Positions 1 through 7,749 of a DNA stretch of 31,065 bases are shown here, in pieces. Under the pieces are notes generated by a model, which saw only the letters and a list, made by a program, of their open reading frames with translations, ran no database searches and was not told the origin of the DNA. The stretch comes from a bacterium. GTDB taxonomy: Bacteria; Spirochaetota; UBA4802; UBA5550. A program made the position numbers and the translations under genes. Where the stretch lies: the NCBI GenBank assembly GCA_024224995.1, contig JAAENB010000831.1, forward strand, positions 1 to 31,065, given 5' to 3'. Positions within the stretch are counted from its first letter, which is position 1; the number at the start of each line of letters is the position of its first letter.

Positions 1-622
1 AAGGTTCGGCAGGAAGTCCTTTGTTTATTTTTTTGAAACGCCCGTAATTAAGCTTAAAAAAACCATTAAATGATGTGCCGGCATAGATATTTTTTTTATT
101 TATAGCCAGCGCTGTAATATAATTCCTTTTATGAAGCCCTTTTGCCGGAATTTTTCTCCAGTTTTTTCCACTATTCGTTGAACGGTATATTGTATGCTTC
201 GTAGCAAGTACAATATTTGAAGGATTATTCCTGTCAAAAGAAAAGGCCGATATTTTCCTGTATTGTGTTGTTTTATTGTATTGGCTTCGGACCCTGAAAT
301 CAGGGGAGCTGATATTTGCCCAGGTCTTATTTTTGGAAAGCCTGAATATTCCGGAGCTCGTTGTAGTTAAATATAATGTCCCTTTTGCAGAGTATATCCT
401 TATAGGGATAATCCCGGCAGGGAGACCTTTATTAAATTTTTCCCAATCGTCACCATTATCATATGAAATCAGAATCCCTTTTTCTTTTGTGAGAGCAAAA
501 ATATTAAGATTTGATGCGTATAATGGAGCAGTTTCTACAATTGAAAATAAGGCTAATAAAAAAGTTATTAATAATGTTGTTAACAATTGTTGATAACATT
601 TTCTGTAATGTTGTTTTTTCAT
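1..622 (-). CDS. Secreted Asp-box (BNR-like) repeat protein, 3' part cut by window edge
   Basis: Reading the minus strand from the ATG at 622 gives 207 codons with no stop up to the window edge, so the C-terminus lies outside. Residues 1-36 look like a signal peptide: a basic start, a hydrophobic stretch of about 20 residues and an A-L-Y-A end. Two Asp-box motifs (S-x-D/N-x-G-x-x-W) follow, SYDNGDDW at 53-60 and STNSGKNW at 148-155, with 'IYAGTS' and 'KGLP' strand repeats. This is the pattern of beta-propeller sialidase/HCF136-like/YCF48-like folds. It probably acts outside the cytoplasm as a binding or scaffold protein; no catalytic residues can be assigned. It starts 4 bases after the stop of the DUF4416 gene, so the two are probably cotranscribed. 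The ribosome-binding site is weak. Confidence 0.8.
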   Translation of the reverse strand, partial: MKKQHYRKCYQQLLTTLLITFLLALFSIVETAPLYASNLNIFALTKEKGILISYDNGDDWEKFNKGLPAGIIPIRIYSAKGTLYLTTTSSGIFRLSKNKTWANISSPDFRVRSQYNKTTQYRKISAFSFDRNNPSNIVLATKHTIYRSTNSGKNWRKIPAKGLHKRNYITALAINKKNIYAGTSFNGFFKLNYGRFKKINKGLPAEP

Positions 623-626
623 AATT

Positions 627-1169
627 TTATATCTCAGCATATTCCTTAATTTGTTTATGATACAGTTCTCGTGCTTCAAAAAAGAAGTGAATATATTCTT
701 TTTTTTTGTAATCCGGGTAAGTCCAATCCCAGGTATTTAATTTTTTATATGAATACCAATATTCATTTTCCAGGTAAACTCCTTTTGATAAGTATGTTCG
801 ATGATAATATTCCTTACAAGAGGCAATAAATACATTGGAAAGTGTAATATAACCGGGATCAATATTAATTATTCTTTTATTACCGGAACCGGATATTTTT
901 TTCTCCAGTTTATTGGCATATAGTTTGATATCTACAATATCTTCCCTGGGAACAAATCTTTTAAAAGTAAAAAGTACTTTTTTAAGATTTTCACCGATTT
1001 CTTCATAATAAGAAGTATGTTTAAAAGGCATATGTTCGCTACGAAGATCTATTTCTCCAAACCTGCCGACGAGTTTTTTTTCCGTTTTTAATAAATCATC
1101 TTCCGTATTAAAGAGAACTCCAAAGAAAAGTTTTGATTCCGGAGGGATTCTCGGTTCAGTCATGTACAA
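627..1169 (-). CDS. DUF4416 family protein
   Basis: A 180-aa cytoplasmic protein with no signal peptide or membrane segment. It matches my memory of DUF4416: 'PPESKLFFGVLF' near the start, 'RFGEIDLRSE' then 'HTSYYEEIGENL', 'FVPREDIVDIKLYAN', the conserved 'NIDPGYITLSNV' in the middle, 'HRTYLSKGVY' and a C-terminal 'DWTYPDYKKKEYIHFF'. The family's biochemical function is unknown. The length is normal for the family. An AGAGG ribosome-binding site stands about 7 bases before the ATG. An in-frame ATG two codons later is a possible alternative start. It is the first gene of a minus-strand pair with the secreted Asp-box gene; nothing in the pairing reveals its role. Confidence 0.85.
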   Translation of the reverse strand: MYMTEPRIPPESKLFFGVLFNTEDDLLKTEKKLVGRFGEIDLRSEHMPFKHTSYYEEIGENLKKVLFTFKRFVPREDIVDIKLYANKLEKKISGSGNKRIINIDPGYITLSNVFIASCKEYYHRTYLSKGVYLENEYWYSYKKLNTWDWTYPDYKKKEYIHFFFEARELYHKQIKEYAEI

Positions 1170-1304
1170 TGCCTCTTTTATGGTGTATTTGTGAGTGAAA
1201 TTTGTGTTTCATACTCAACAAACAGAAACAATTGTCAATATAAAATTTTTGTCTGACAGCCATAAACACCATACATTTTTTAAGCAATGAGACATAAAAA
1301 ATAA

Positions 1305-1331
1305 TTGACCTCAAGCTTCTTATATGATAAT
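1305..1331 (+). promoter_or_regulatory. Possible promoter for the kinase/barrel pair
   Basis: TTGACC at 1305-1310 is followed by a run of overlapping -10-like hexamers: GATAAT at 1326-1331 with a 15-bp spacer, TAATGA at 1328-1333 with a 17-bp spacer. It lies about 65 bases upstream of the kinase start. No single -10 is convincing, so the assignment is weak. Confidence 0.35.
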
Positions 1332-1395
1332 GATAATTAAACCCACCAAAGGCGTTTTGTCTCTACTAAAAATCTTTTTTCCAGGATGAGTATTG

Positions 1396-2334
1396 ATGGA
1401 TACTTCAACAATAAACATGATTTTTGAATTTATCGGTTCCGATTTCAGAGCCATAACGCTGCTTAATGATCTTGGTGGTCAAAGAGATATTTATTTAGCC
1501 AAAAAACTGGACGATTTTAAGAAATATGTGCTTAAAATTGGGAGACATTACGATCCTACTAATATTGCGCGAATGGAAAAGGAAATAACTCTTTTTAAGA
1601 GAATGCAAAGTGATTATTTTCCACAATTTTACGATTCCGGTTTCTGTTCAATTGACACTATTTGTTTATTTCACGAAGAATTGTCTGAAGATATAGTAAC
1701 AAACCTGGAAGAAAAAGATGAAATAATATATCCGTTTTTCTATACTATAGAAGAATATATTCGTCACCTTTCCTGGGAAGAAATAACTAATGAATTGCAG
1801 GATGAGAAAAAACTGTTGGATTTTCTTGTGGATATGTTTCAGGCACTAAATATTCTCTGGGAAAACAGGATTGTACACAGGGATTTAAAACCGGATAATA
1901 TCCTGGTAAAAGAAGACTTTAAACCGGTTGTTATTGACCTGGGAATAGCAAAGAGTTTTAGAGAAGGAACTAATAATATTACTCATCATTTACTGGAGGC
2001 TCCTTTTACTATAAACTATGGGGCTCCGGAGCAGCATCTGAATAATAAAGGTGATATAACCTATAAATCCGACCAATTTGCAATGGGAGTAATACTTTTT
2101 CATGTACTTACCGGTGTTTATCCTTATGGAGACTATCATGTTATAGGGAAGAATCAGCTTGTATCAAATATTCATAATGGGAAAATCGCAAACTTTAGGA
2201 ATTATAATAAAAAAGTATCGGATGATATAGTCAATTTTGTATACCGGCTGGTTGAAATCAGACCTCATAAAAGATTCAGAAGCGGGAAGATTATATTAAA
2301 TGAACTTGAGAGAATGAGGAGTAATCTTAAATGA
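1396..2334 (+). CDS. Hanks-type serine/threonine protein kinase
   Basis: A compact 312-aa kinase with almost nothing outside the catalytic domain and no membrane segment. Visible motifs (numbered from ATG 1396): a variant nucleotide loop L-G-G-Q-R-D-I-Y-L-A around 26-35 that lacks the usual third glycine, ATP-anchoring Lys47 (YVLKIG), a helix-C Glu in 'MEKEI', catalytic HRDLKPDN at 161-168, D-L-G (instead of DFG) at 181-183, and an APE motif at 210-212. It therefore should be catalytically active. I prefer ATG 1396 to the TTG at 1393 because an AGGA stands about 9 bases before it. Its stop overlaps the start of the next gene (ATGA), so the two are translationally coupled and the partner is the obvious candidate substrate or effector. 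Kinases of this compact soluble type occur both in signalling and in phage defence; the sequence does not decide. Confidence 0.88.
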   Translation: MDTSTINMIFEFIGSDFRAITLLNDLGGQRDIYLAKKLDDFKKYVLKIGRHYDPTNIARMEKEITLFKRMQSDYFPQFYDSGFCSIDTICLFHEELSEDIVTNLEEKDEIIYPFFYTIEEYIRHLSWEEITNELQDEKKLLDFLVDMFQALNILWENRIVHRDLKPDNILVKEDFKPVVIDLGIAKSFREGTNNITHHLLEAPFTINYGAPEQHLNNKGDITYKSDQFAMGVILFHVLTGVYPYGDYHVIGKNQLVSNIHNGKIANFRNYNKKVSDDIVNFVYRLVEIRPHKRFRSGKIILNELERMRSNLK

Positions 2335-3497
2335 AATTTTTTCATCAAGCGGGGCATAATACAAAATGGAATGTTGAGAGCCTGGTAGAGGATAATGTTG
2401 GGGATGGTGTTATATTCAGCCCGGTCAATTATGATGTTGTAGATATGGTTGGTGTTGAACCCGGTATCAAAAACAGAAGTATTTTTGATCCCCAGTTTTA
2501 TGTCCCGGATTCACAAAAGAAAAATATTAATACGTATAAATTTTTTCCCGAAAAAGTGATGAATGGATACTCAACACTTGATTTTAATACGCAGGCTCAT
2601 ATGTCAGCTGAATTATGTGTTGATTTTCAACTTGAAAATGATTTTGAATTTATTATCATTCCGGCACGTTTTTTCCCTGATATGATAACTGATTTTGTTG
2701 AAAGGCAAAAAGTCTTTACGGTTGAGCCATTTTTAAATGCTGTTAAAAAGACAGGAACATCTAAAAAAGTTTTTGTTACTCTTCCCCTGACTATTTCCAT
2801 GATTATTGACCAGGGATACCGGGACAGCCTGCTCAACTGGATTACCTCTTACCCGGAAATTGACGGGGTTTATCTTCTTGTTAATTTTAATGAACCTCAT
2901 AAACAGATACAGAATTTTGAAAAGTTATCTTCGTATATTACTTTTATTAATGATATAAAATATGCCGACCTGGAAGTTATATGCGGCTGCTGCAATACCG
3001 AAGGGCTGCTGCTTACTCTTCTTGATGTTGATATCATTACAATGGGAGCTTTTGAAAATACCAGGAAATTTTCTATTGATAAATTTCTGGAGCTGGAAGT
3101 AACCAAGCGCGGTCCTGTATCAAGGGTATATTTACCCGGATTATTGAACTGGGTTCGATATAATACTGTTGTTGAAATAAAAGAAGGACACCCCGATCTC
3201 TGGAGCCTGGTTTATTCCGGTACTGAGTATATGGAAAGGGTTTTTGAAAGAGAATCTGATCCCCATTTTACCCAGTCAGAAACGTATATGCATCATCTTA
3301 TCCTTATTGATAAACAATACAGAGAATTGAACGCTCTTCCACAGGAAGAACGGTTTGGCCTTCTTAAAGAGAAAATTGACAGGGCACTGGATATTTATAA
3401 TGAGATTGATGAAAGATCAATTATGTTATTTAACAGGAGCTGTAGTGGAGACCATCTCCTGGTATGGAAAAAGGTTATTGAGTCCCTTGAAGGATAA
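2331..3497 (+). CDS. Unknown 388-aa protein coupled to the kinase, barrel-like
   Basis: I do not recognise a named family. The start overlaps the kinase stop by four bases (ATGA). The protein is soluble. It opens with 'FFHQAGHNTKWN', then 'GDGVIFSPVNY'. From about residue 110 a regular alternation of hydrophobic strands and helices follows: 'FEFIIIPARFF', 'KKVFVTLPL', 'IDGVYLLVNF', 'LEVICGCCNTEG', 'VDIITMGAFENTR'. Strand ends carrying N, C and E residues suggest a TIM-barrel enzyme, loosely like tRNA-guanine transglycosylase or amidohydrolase barrels, but the zinc-binding pattern of the former is not evident. The C-terminal 90 residues are helical and charged. It overlaps the convergent nuclease-like gene by 23 bases. 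Role inferred only from coupling: effector or substrate of the kinase. Confidence 0.75.
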   Translation: MKFFHQAGHNTKWNVESLVEDNVGDGVIFSPVNYDVVDMVGVEPGIKNRSIFDPQFYVPDSQKKNINTYKFFPEKVMNGYSTLDFNTQAHMSAELCVDFQLENDFEFIIIPARFFPDMITDFVERQKVFTVEPFLNAVKKTGTSKKVFVTLPLTISMIIDQGYRDSLLNWITSYPEIDGVYLLVNFNEPHKQIQNFEKLSSYITFINDIKYADLEVICGCCNTEGLLLTLLDVDIITMGAFENTRKFSIDKFLELEVTKRGPVSRVYLPGLLNWVRYNTVVEIKEGHPDLWSLVYSGTEYMERVFERESDPHFTQSETYMHHLILIDKQYRELNALPQEERFGLLKEKIDRALDIYNEIDERSIMLFNRSCSGDHLLVWKKVIESLEG

Positions 3498-4155
3498 TTT
3501 TTTGGTAAACTGTTTCATTTATTTTTAGAAACCCGGTTGAATCACTGAGTTCTTTTTTTTCAGGAATATAATGAATAGTATATGATTCATCCTTCATTGT
3601 AATAAGCCCAATATTATATCGTTTAAACTCTTTCGGAGATTCAACCGCTTTTTTTGAATGATTCTCATCTAATAGAACAAAACTCATATTTGAGAACTCT
3701 TTATATCTATATGCCTGTCTTAACGCTGATTTCCAATCTTTTAGTTTTGCCTCAATAGAAATGATTTCCTGTAAAAATACGCTGTAATCTTTACTTTTTT
3801 CAAAAGAAGACTTATCAATCCGTTTAAAAAAACCGGCTTCAGTGTATGAGTTTAAGCAGTGGGAAGCCAATTTCCGGGAAATATTATGTCTCCCGGAGAA
3901 GTCTTTTATTGTTTTAATTGAACCAATTTTTGCCTTTTTTAGAGGACCCAGCCAATTTAGGTCTATCAGCATGCGTTTTTTCTCTTTTTTAATTAAGGGA
4001 TTATATGTTCCCAGAACAATATCGGCGATACCGTTTTTGCTGTCGTATTCGTTAATAAGGAAGGCGTGATAGGGATCGGAATCCAGGATCTCCTTCAAAA
4101 ATTGGGTATAGAGCCTGTTAAAAGCCGATACCAGTTCTTTTTCTGTTAAAAACAT
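3475..4155 (-). CDS. PD-(D/E)XK nuclease-like protein with winged helix
   Basis: A 226-aa soluble protein. Residues 42-50 (G-I-A-D-I-V-L-G-T) supply a metal-binding Asp45. Residues 133-137 (S-I-E-A-K) supply the E-x-K pair, followed by 'SALRQAYRYKEFSNMSFVLLDE', the helix and strand typical of PD-(D/E)XK cores. Between the two half-motifs, residues 76-118 ('SIKTIKDFSGRHNISRKLASHCLNSYTEAGFFKR', split here only by eye) look like a winged helix-turn-helix. The insertion of a DNA-binding domain inside the nuclease core is unusual. It lies 14 bases after the second ATPase of the operon, so it is probably the effector of an ATPase-gated system. Nuclease activity is inferred; the protein could also be a catalytically weak DNA-binding partner. 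Confidence 0.65.
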   Translation of the reverse strand: MFLTEKELVSAFNRLYTQFLKEILDSDPYHAFLINEYDSKNGIADIVLGTYNPLIKKEKKRMLIDLNWLGPLKKAKIGSIKTIKDFSGRHNISRKLASHCLNSYTEAGFFKRIDKSSFEKSKDYSVFLQEIISIEAKLKDWKSALRQAYRYKEFSNMSFVLLDENHSKKAVESPKEFKRYNIGLITMKDESYTIHYIPEKKELSDSTGFLKINETVYQKIILQGTQ

Positions 4156-4169
4156 TGTTATAGAAAGTC

Positions 4170-5828
4170 TTATTTTTCTATTCTGTCCAGAACAAATCTC
4201 TTAAATGCAGCTCTTTCTTCTTTGGTTAATTTATAAAGAACATTTTTTTCGTTTTTTTTCAAATGTCTGATCCCTATATCCAGGAATTTTAGAGGGACAA
4301 TCATTTCTTCATCATCTTTGAATTTTTCTGTGAGCATTTTTTTTACTATTTCTAATTGTTCCGGTTGGAATGAATTATGTCTCCGAAGGATTTCAAAAAT
4401 AGACATGATGATAGAAGTATCTTTTGCAACCAGGTATTTATTTTCATTTTCCTCTTTTACTCTTGAAACAGAACCTGTCATACTCGGATACTTTTCTGAA
4501 TTAAGCGGTACATCTTTTGATACTTTTTCAAAGATATTTAATATGTCATCAGGAAAATACCGTTTTAATGCTTCTTTATAATAGGCTTGTTCATGAGAAG
4601 ACTCTTGAATACTATGCTTAATATAATTTTTCTTGATCTCTTCAGCAGTATAAAAATTTCCAAGAAAATCAACAAAAAGCTTAATAGGCCCTTCTCTATT
4701 TTCCTTGATCTCATAGCAGATCCTGAGAAGCGGCTCAGACAGTTCATAATAAGCTTCTTTCCCCGAGGGATTGACATCTATATATTTAAGTCTCACAAGG
4801 TTTGTCATTTGTTTGGAGATAACGTTTTGAGAACTGAAGCAGTTTTCGGCAATATCTTTACCGGTAACAGCAATCCTGACCTGGCACAGGTATTGGACTA
4901 TTTTTTGCTGCTGGGAGCTCAATAAATCCATCATACTTTGATAATAAGGGATAAGGTCATTGATTGTTTTCATGAAAGACTCGGAAAGGTCTTTTAAATA
5001 GTCGTTCTTTAAAAAGGTGTAAAAAGCAACAAGAAGCCTGTGATTGCCGCCAACCAGATCATAAATAGCTCTAATACGCCCTTTGCCTATATCGGTATTT
5101 AAAAAATCGAGGAGTTTTATGTTTTTGTCCCACCCGGCAATTGATCTTAGTAATTGAATAGATTGCTCAAAAGATAGTTTTTCCAGAAGAGTTGCTCTGA
5201 AAAAGTTATGAAAGGGCATATCAATATTTTTAACATCACCAAAAATGGCCTGGTTTGAAGCAACAATCGTAAAATAAGGCCGTTGCTGCACCAGGTCTCT
5301 GAATTTTTGCTGCCCGGTTTTACCAAAACCTTTCACATTATGAAAAATGTTCCCAATATTTTCGACAATAATTAATACAGTTTTTCCTTCTATGTAATTG
5401 AGCAATATACGGGTAGCTATTTTTTCCCTGTCATCTTCAGGAGTTTTTTTTAGCCCTTCGATCTCTTTTTCAAGGAGCTCTGCCCTTTCCGGATACCATT
5501 TTATAAATGACCTGAGTAGTCTGATAATCCAGTCTAAGAAGGTGGCAACACCATACTCATCTTCACAAAGATAGGCAATAATTAGCTTGTCTTCAAGGTC
5601 GGTTCTGCTAAAAAGCCTGTTGTGTAAAACCTTGAGTGTATGAGTTTTACCGCTTCCCCGCGGTCCAATAATAAGTCTTTGAAATTTATTTCCCGTATTA
5701 GCGCTTTCAATAACAAGCTCTTCTAATTCATCGACGAGTTTTTTCCTGGCGATCAAGGTATGTTCCAGCAGTTCGGGATTAGAAATTGCCGGGTTAAACG
5801 ATTGTAGATAATTAAATCCGTTTTTCAT
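4170..5828 (-). CDS. AAA/STAND-like ATPase with winged-helix domain
   Basis: A 552-aa P-loop ATPase. The Walker A is GPRGSGKT at 55-62. The Walker B region VLIIVEN at 151-157 has E-N where many relatives have D-E. A sensor-like strand 'FTIVASN' lies at 186-192. The first 290 residues resemble archaeal-type/Orc1-Cdc6-like ATPases. A winged helix follows at about 305-370 ('QQQKIVQYLCQ', 'ISKQMTNLVRLKYIDV', 'YELSEPLLRICYEI'). The C-terminal 170 residues are helical and unassigned, perhaps a sensing region. It starts 3 bases after the broken AAA gene and is followed at 14 bases by the nuclease-like gene, so all three form an operon. ATPase-nuclease pairs of this kind are common in anti-phage and transposon-control loci. 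The specific system is not one I can name. Confidence 0.8.
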   Translation of the reverse strand: MKNGFNYLQSFNPAISNPELLEHTLIARKKLVDELEELVIESANTGNKFQRLIIGPRGSGKTHTLKVLHNRLFSRTDLEDKLIIAYLCEDEYGVATFLDWIIRLLRSFIKWYPERAELLEKEIEGLKKTPEDDREKIATRILLNYIEGKTVLIIVENIGNIFHNVKGFGKTGQQKFRDLVQQRPYFTIVASNQAIFGDVKNIDMPFHNFFRATLLEKLSFEQSIQLLRSIAGWDKNIKLLDFLNTDIGKGRIRAIYDLVGGNHRLLVAFYTFLKNDYLKDLSESFMKTINDLIPYYQSMMDLLSSQQQKIVQYLCQVRIAVTGKDIAENCFSSQNVISKQMTNLVRLKYIDVNPSGKEAYYELSEPLLRICYEIKENREGPIKLFVDFLGNFYTAEEIKKNYIKHSIQESSHEQAYYKEALKRYFPDDILNIFEKVSKDVPLNSEKYPSMTGSVSRVKEENENKYLVAKDTSIIMSIFEILRRHNSFQPEQLEIVKKMLTEKFKDDEEMIVPLKFLDIGIRHLKKNEKNVLYKLTKEERAAFKRFVLDRIEK

Positions 5829-5831
5829 ACA

Positions 5832-7003
5832 TTAGCCCCTGTTTACTTTCCACCATTGTTGCAAAATACTATAGTTAAATTTATAGCATCTTTTGGATTT
5901 GTCTATTTTTCTGTTGAGATAGTGGTCGCTCCATAATAAAGCTAAAGTCTCTTTTATGAATTCATTGTCTGTTTCTATTTCGGTTTTTACTTCATTTCTG
6001 ATGTCGTCTTCTATCCAAAAACCTTTCTTTTTGCAGGCTTTATCTAAGATATGCAGGGCTATTTTTCTCATGTTGTCGTCGTAATAGGTTTTAATCCGGT
6101 CTGTATAATGATTAAAAAATCCTATATCTTGAGGGTCATTTAATAAATGGGTGACAGCCTCATCTATTACTTTTTCATCGATTATTTCTTTCTTGTTTTC
6201 CCAAAAATATGCAAATAAGTGCTGTATATAAAAAGGCAGGTTGTCGGTGTTTTTACAGATGTAATCGAAAATTTTTTCTTTATTGTTGAATTGGAGTTTC
6301 GTTTCTTCTGATAGTTTTTCACAAAGAAGCCTGGCTCCCGGGTTGTCCATTCCGCTAATAGCAATTATTTTCATATTGTTTATTGGATCGGAATTATAGC
6401 CGTAATTCTTTTTAAGGTCTTTAATAATTAGATGAATCCCTATGGAACCGCAAAAAATAAAAGCTACTTTTTTTGTTGGTTCAAATTTGTTTCTTAACTC
6501 TCTTAGCATGTCCAGGAATTCAATACCAATTTGTGCCCCTTTTTCATCTAATTTTATGAATTTAGCAAGCATCAGAGGGAGTTCGTCGAACATTAATAAT
6601 ACTTTTTTGTCAATGTTCATGATATCTTCTAATATTGATTCTAATAAGGTTTTCCAGTTTTCTTTGATTTGAGGAAGTTTCCAACTGCCTATTTGATCAC
6701 CTCCGCCAAATTTTTTATAAAAGCTCTTTAACTGGTGAAATTTGTCTTTTAAAATGGCTTTTGCCAGAAGCTCTTCGTAAAGTCCTTCAACAAACTCAAT
6801 AGGGTGCTGTTTTCCTTCAACAAAATATAGAATTGGAGACCAGTTATTTTGAGGATTGGCTGCCATTTTTCTCAGTACACAGGTTTTACCAACTCTCCTT
6901 TCTGATGATAGAACAACACTCTGGTTTTCCAGATCGAATAAATCTCATTTTCTCTATCAATTATTTCTTCTCACGTTATAATTCCACCTGGATTTGGGTT
7001 CAT
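5832..7003 (-). pseudogene. AAA ATPase gene with nonsense codon and frameshift before Walker A
   Basis: The long open part (ATG at 6866, 344 aa) encodes the body of an AAA ATPase: Walker B VLLMFDE at 89-95, sensor strand 'VAFIFCGS', a winged-helix-like end. Its Walker A lies upstream of that ATG: reading in frame from 6944 gives 'DLENQSVVLSSERRVGKT' then 'CVLRKM', so a protein started at 6866 lacks the P-loop. No ATG, GTG or TTG precedes the P-loop in that frame, which opens after a TGA at 6945-6947. The true family start is in another frame: ATG at 7003 with AGAGGTG just before it reads 'MNPNPGGIIT', then TGA (6971-6973), then 'EEIIDRENEIYSIW'. So there is one nonsense codon plus one frameshift. 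It is probably a decaying gene, unless both are assembly errors. Confidence 0.75.
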
Positions 7004-7018
7004 GTTTCACCTCTTATG

Positions 7019-7056
7019 AAAACGATATTTTTATCGTACGACAATTATATCGTTTT
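7019..7056. promoter_or_regulatory. Operator-like inverted repeat at the ATPase operon promoter
   Basis: Arms AAAACGATAT (7019-7028) and ATATCGTTTT (7047-7056) form a perfect 10-bp inverted repeat with 18 bp between. The centre holds a further palindrome TCGTACGA (7034-7041) and another TATCGT. The right arm overlaps the -10 box of the minus-strand promoter and the middle covers its expected start site, which is where a repressor would sit. Confidence 0.55.
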
Positions 7057-7071
7057 TTATGTATTTGTCAA
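7044..7071 (-). promoter_or_regulatory. Consensus sigma-70-type promoter of the ATPase/nuclease operon
   Basis: On the minus strand, TTGACA (7071-7066) and TATAAT (7049-7044) are both perfect hexamers, separated by 16 bp. Transcription would begin near 7037 and run into the ATG at 7003 through an AGAGGTG ribosome-binding site. This is the strongest promoter match in the window. Confidence 0.75.
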
Positions 7072-7089
7072 TTGTTTTTTCTAGTTGTC

Positions 7090-7118
7090 TTGACTTGTAG
7101 ACGACCGGTCTATTATAG
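7090..7118 (+). promoter_or_regulatory. Promoter of the TetR gene with embedded operator
   Basis: TTGACT at 7090-7095 is followed by TATTATAG at 7111-7118 (TATTAT with a 15-bp spacer or TTATAG with 17). The spacer carries the inverted repeat TAGAC-N5-GTCTA (7098-7112) with an inner palindrome GACCGGTC. TAGACC/GGTCTA half-sites are typical of NemR/AcuR-type TetR operators. The site fits autorepression by the regulator encoded directly downstream. Confidence 0.65.
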
Positions 7119-7126
7119 TTCCATTT

Positions 7127-7717
7127 ATGCAAAAGCAAGAAACCAAACAAAAAATACTTCAAACAGGGGCTCTGTTAATCCATTCAAAAGGCTTTAATAA
7201 TACTGGTCTTCAAGAGATATTGACATCTGCCGGAGTTCCAAAAGGTTCATTTTATTTTTATTTCAAAAATAAAGAGGAGTTTGGGCTTAATTTAATCGAT
7301 TTTTATATGGGTTTTATTCGTAAAATTCTGGAGAAACATCTTAATGATAAAGAGAAGCCCCCTCTTGAACGATTAAAGGGATTTTTTGTTTATTTTCGTA
7401 AAGTTTTTGAGAATGATGATTGCCGTTATGGCTGTCCCGTAGGGAATCTTTCCCAGGAGATGAGCGGCCTTAACGAATTCTTCCGAGAAAAACTTGTAGG
7501 AGCCTATTCCAGTGTAAAGTCGGCTATAAAAGAACTCCTGGAAGAAGCAAAAGAAAATGGGGAACTTGCTCCGGATCTTGATCTTGAAGAACTGGCAGGT
7601 TTTCTGTTTAACAGCTGGGAAGGAGCTATAATAGAAATGAAGCTGACCCGGAGCAGCAAGCCTCTGCTTATTTTTGAGAATACCATATTCAATACCTTTT
7701 TAAGGGTGTTGGTTTAA
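7127..7717 (+). CDS. TetR/AcrR family regulator, NemR/AcuR-like
   Basis: A 196-aa one-domain-plus-ligand-domain regulator of normal TetR length. The N-terminal helix-turn-helix is clear: 'ALLIHSKGFNNTGLQEILTSAGVPKGSFYFYFKNKEEF' spans about 15-52 (residues listed in two pieces by motif: GFNNTGLQEI, then AGVPKGSFYFYFKNK). The ligand domain carries 'CRYGCPVGNLSQEMS' from Cys99, with Cys103; this G-C-P-x-G-N-L motif marks the NemR/AcuR branch, members of which sense reactive electrophiles or small organic acids. It probably represses itself and the Fe-S protein gene 32 bases downstream. No ribosome-binding site precedes the ATG, and the promoter -10 ends only about 9 bases before it, so the message may be leaderless. 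In-frame upstream reading meets a stop at 7091, leaving no other start. Confidence 0.9.
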   Translation: MQKQETKQKILQTGALLIHSKGFNNTGLQEILTSAGVPKGSFYFYFKNKEEFGLNLIDFYMGFIRKILEKHLNDKEKPPLERLKGFFVYFRKVFENDDCRYGCPVGNLSQEMSGLNEFFREKLVGAYSSVKSAIKELLEEAKENGELAPDLDLEELAGFLFNSWEGAIIEMKLTRSSKPLLIFENTIFNTFLRVLV

Positions 7718-7749
7718 TTAAAATACTATATTATACAAGGAGTATCATT

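Noticed and set aside
276..593. Plus-strand reading frame of 105 codons
   Set aside because: It is the shadow of the minus-strand Asp-box protein gene, which has a signal peptide and two recognisable repeats in the same stretch.
5832..6866. Calling a functional 344-aa ATPase from ATG 6866
   Set aside because: This start would leave out the in-frame Walker A motif just upstream, while the true family N-terminus, promoter and ribosome-binding site all point to 7003.
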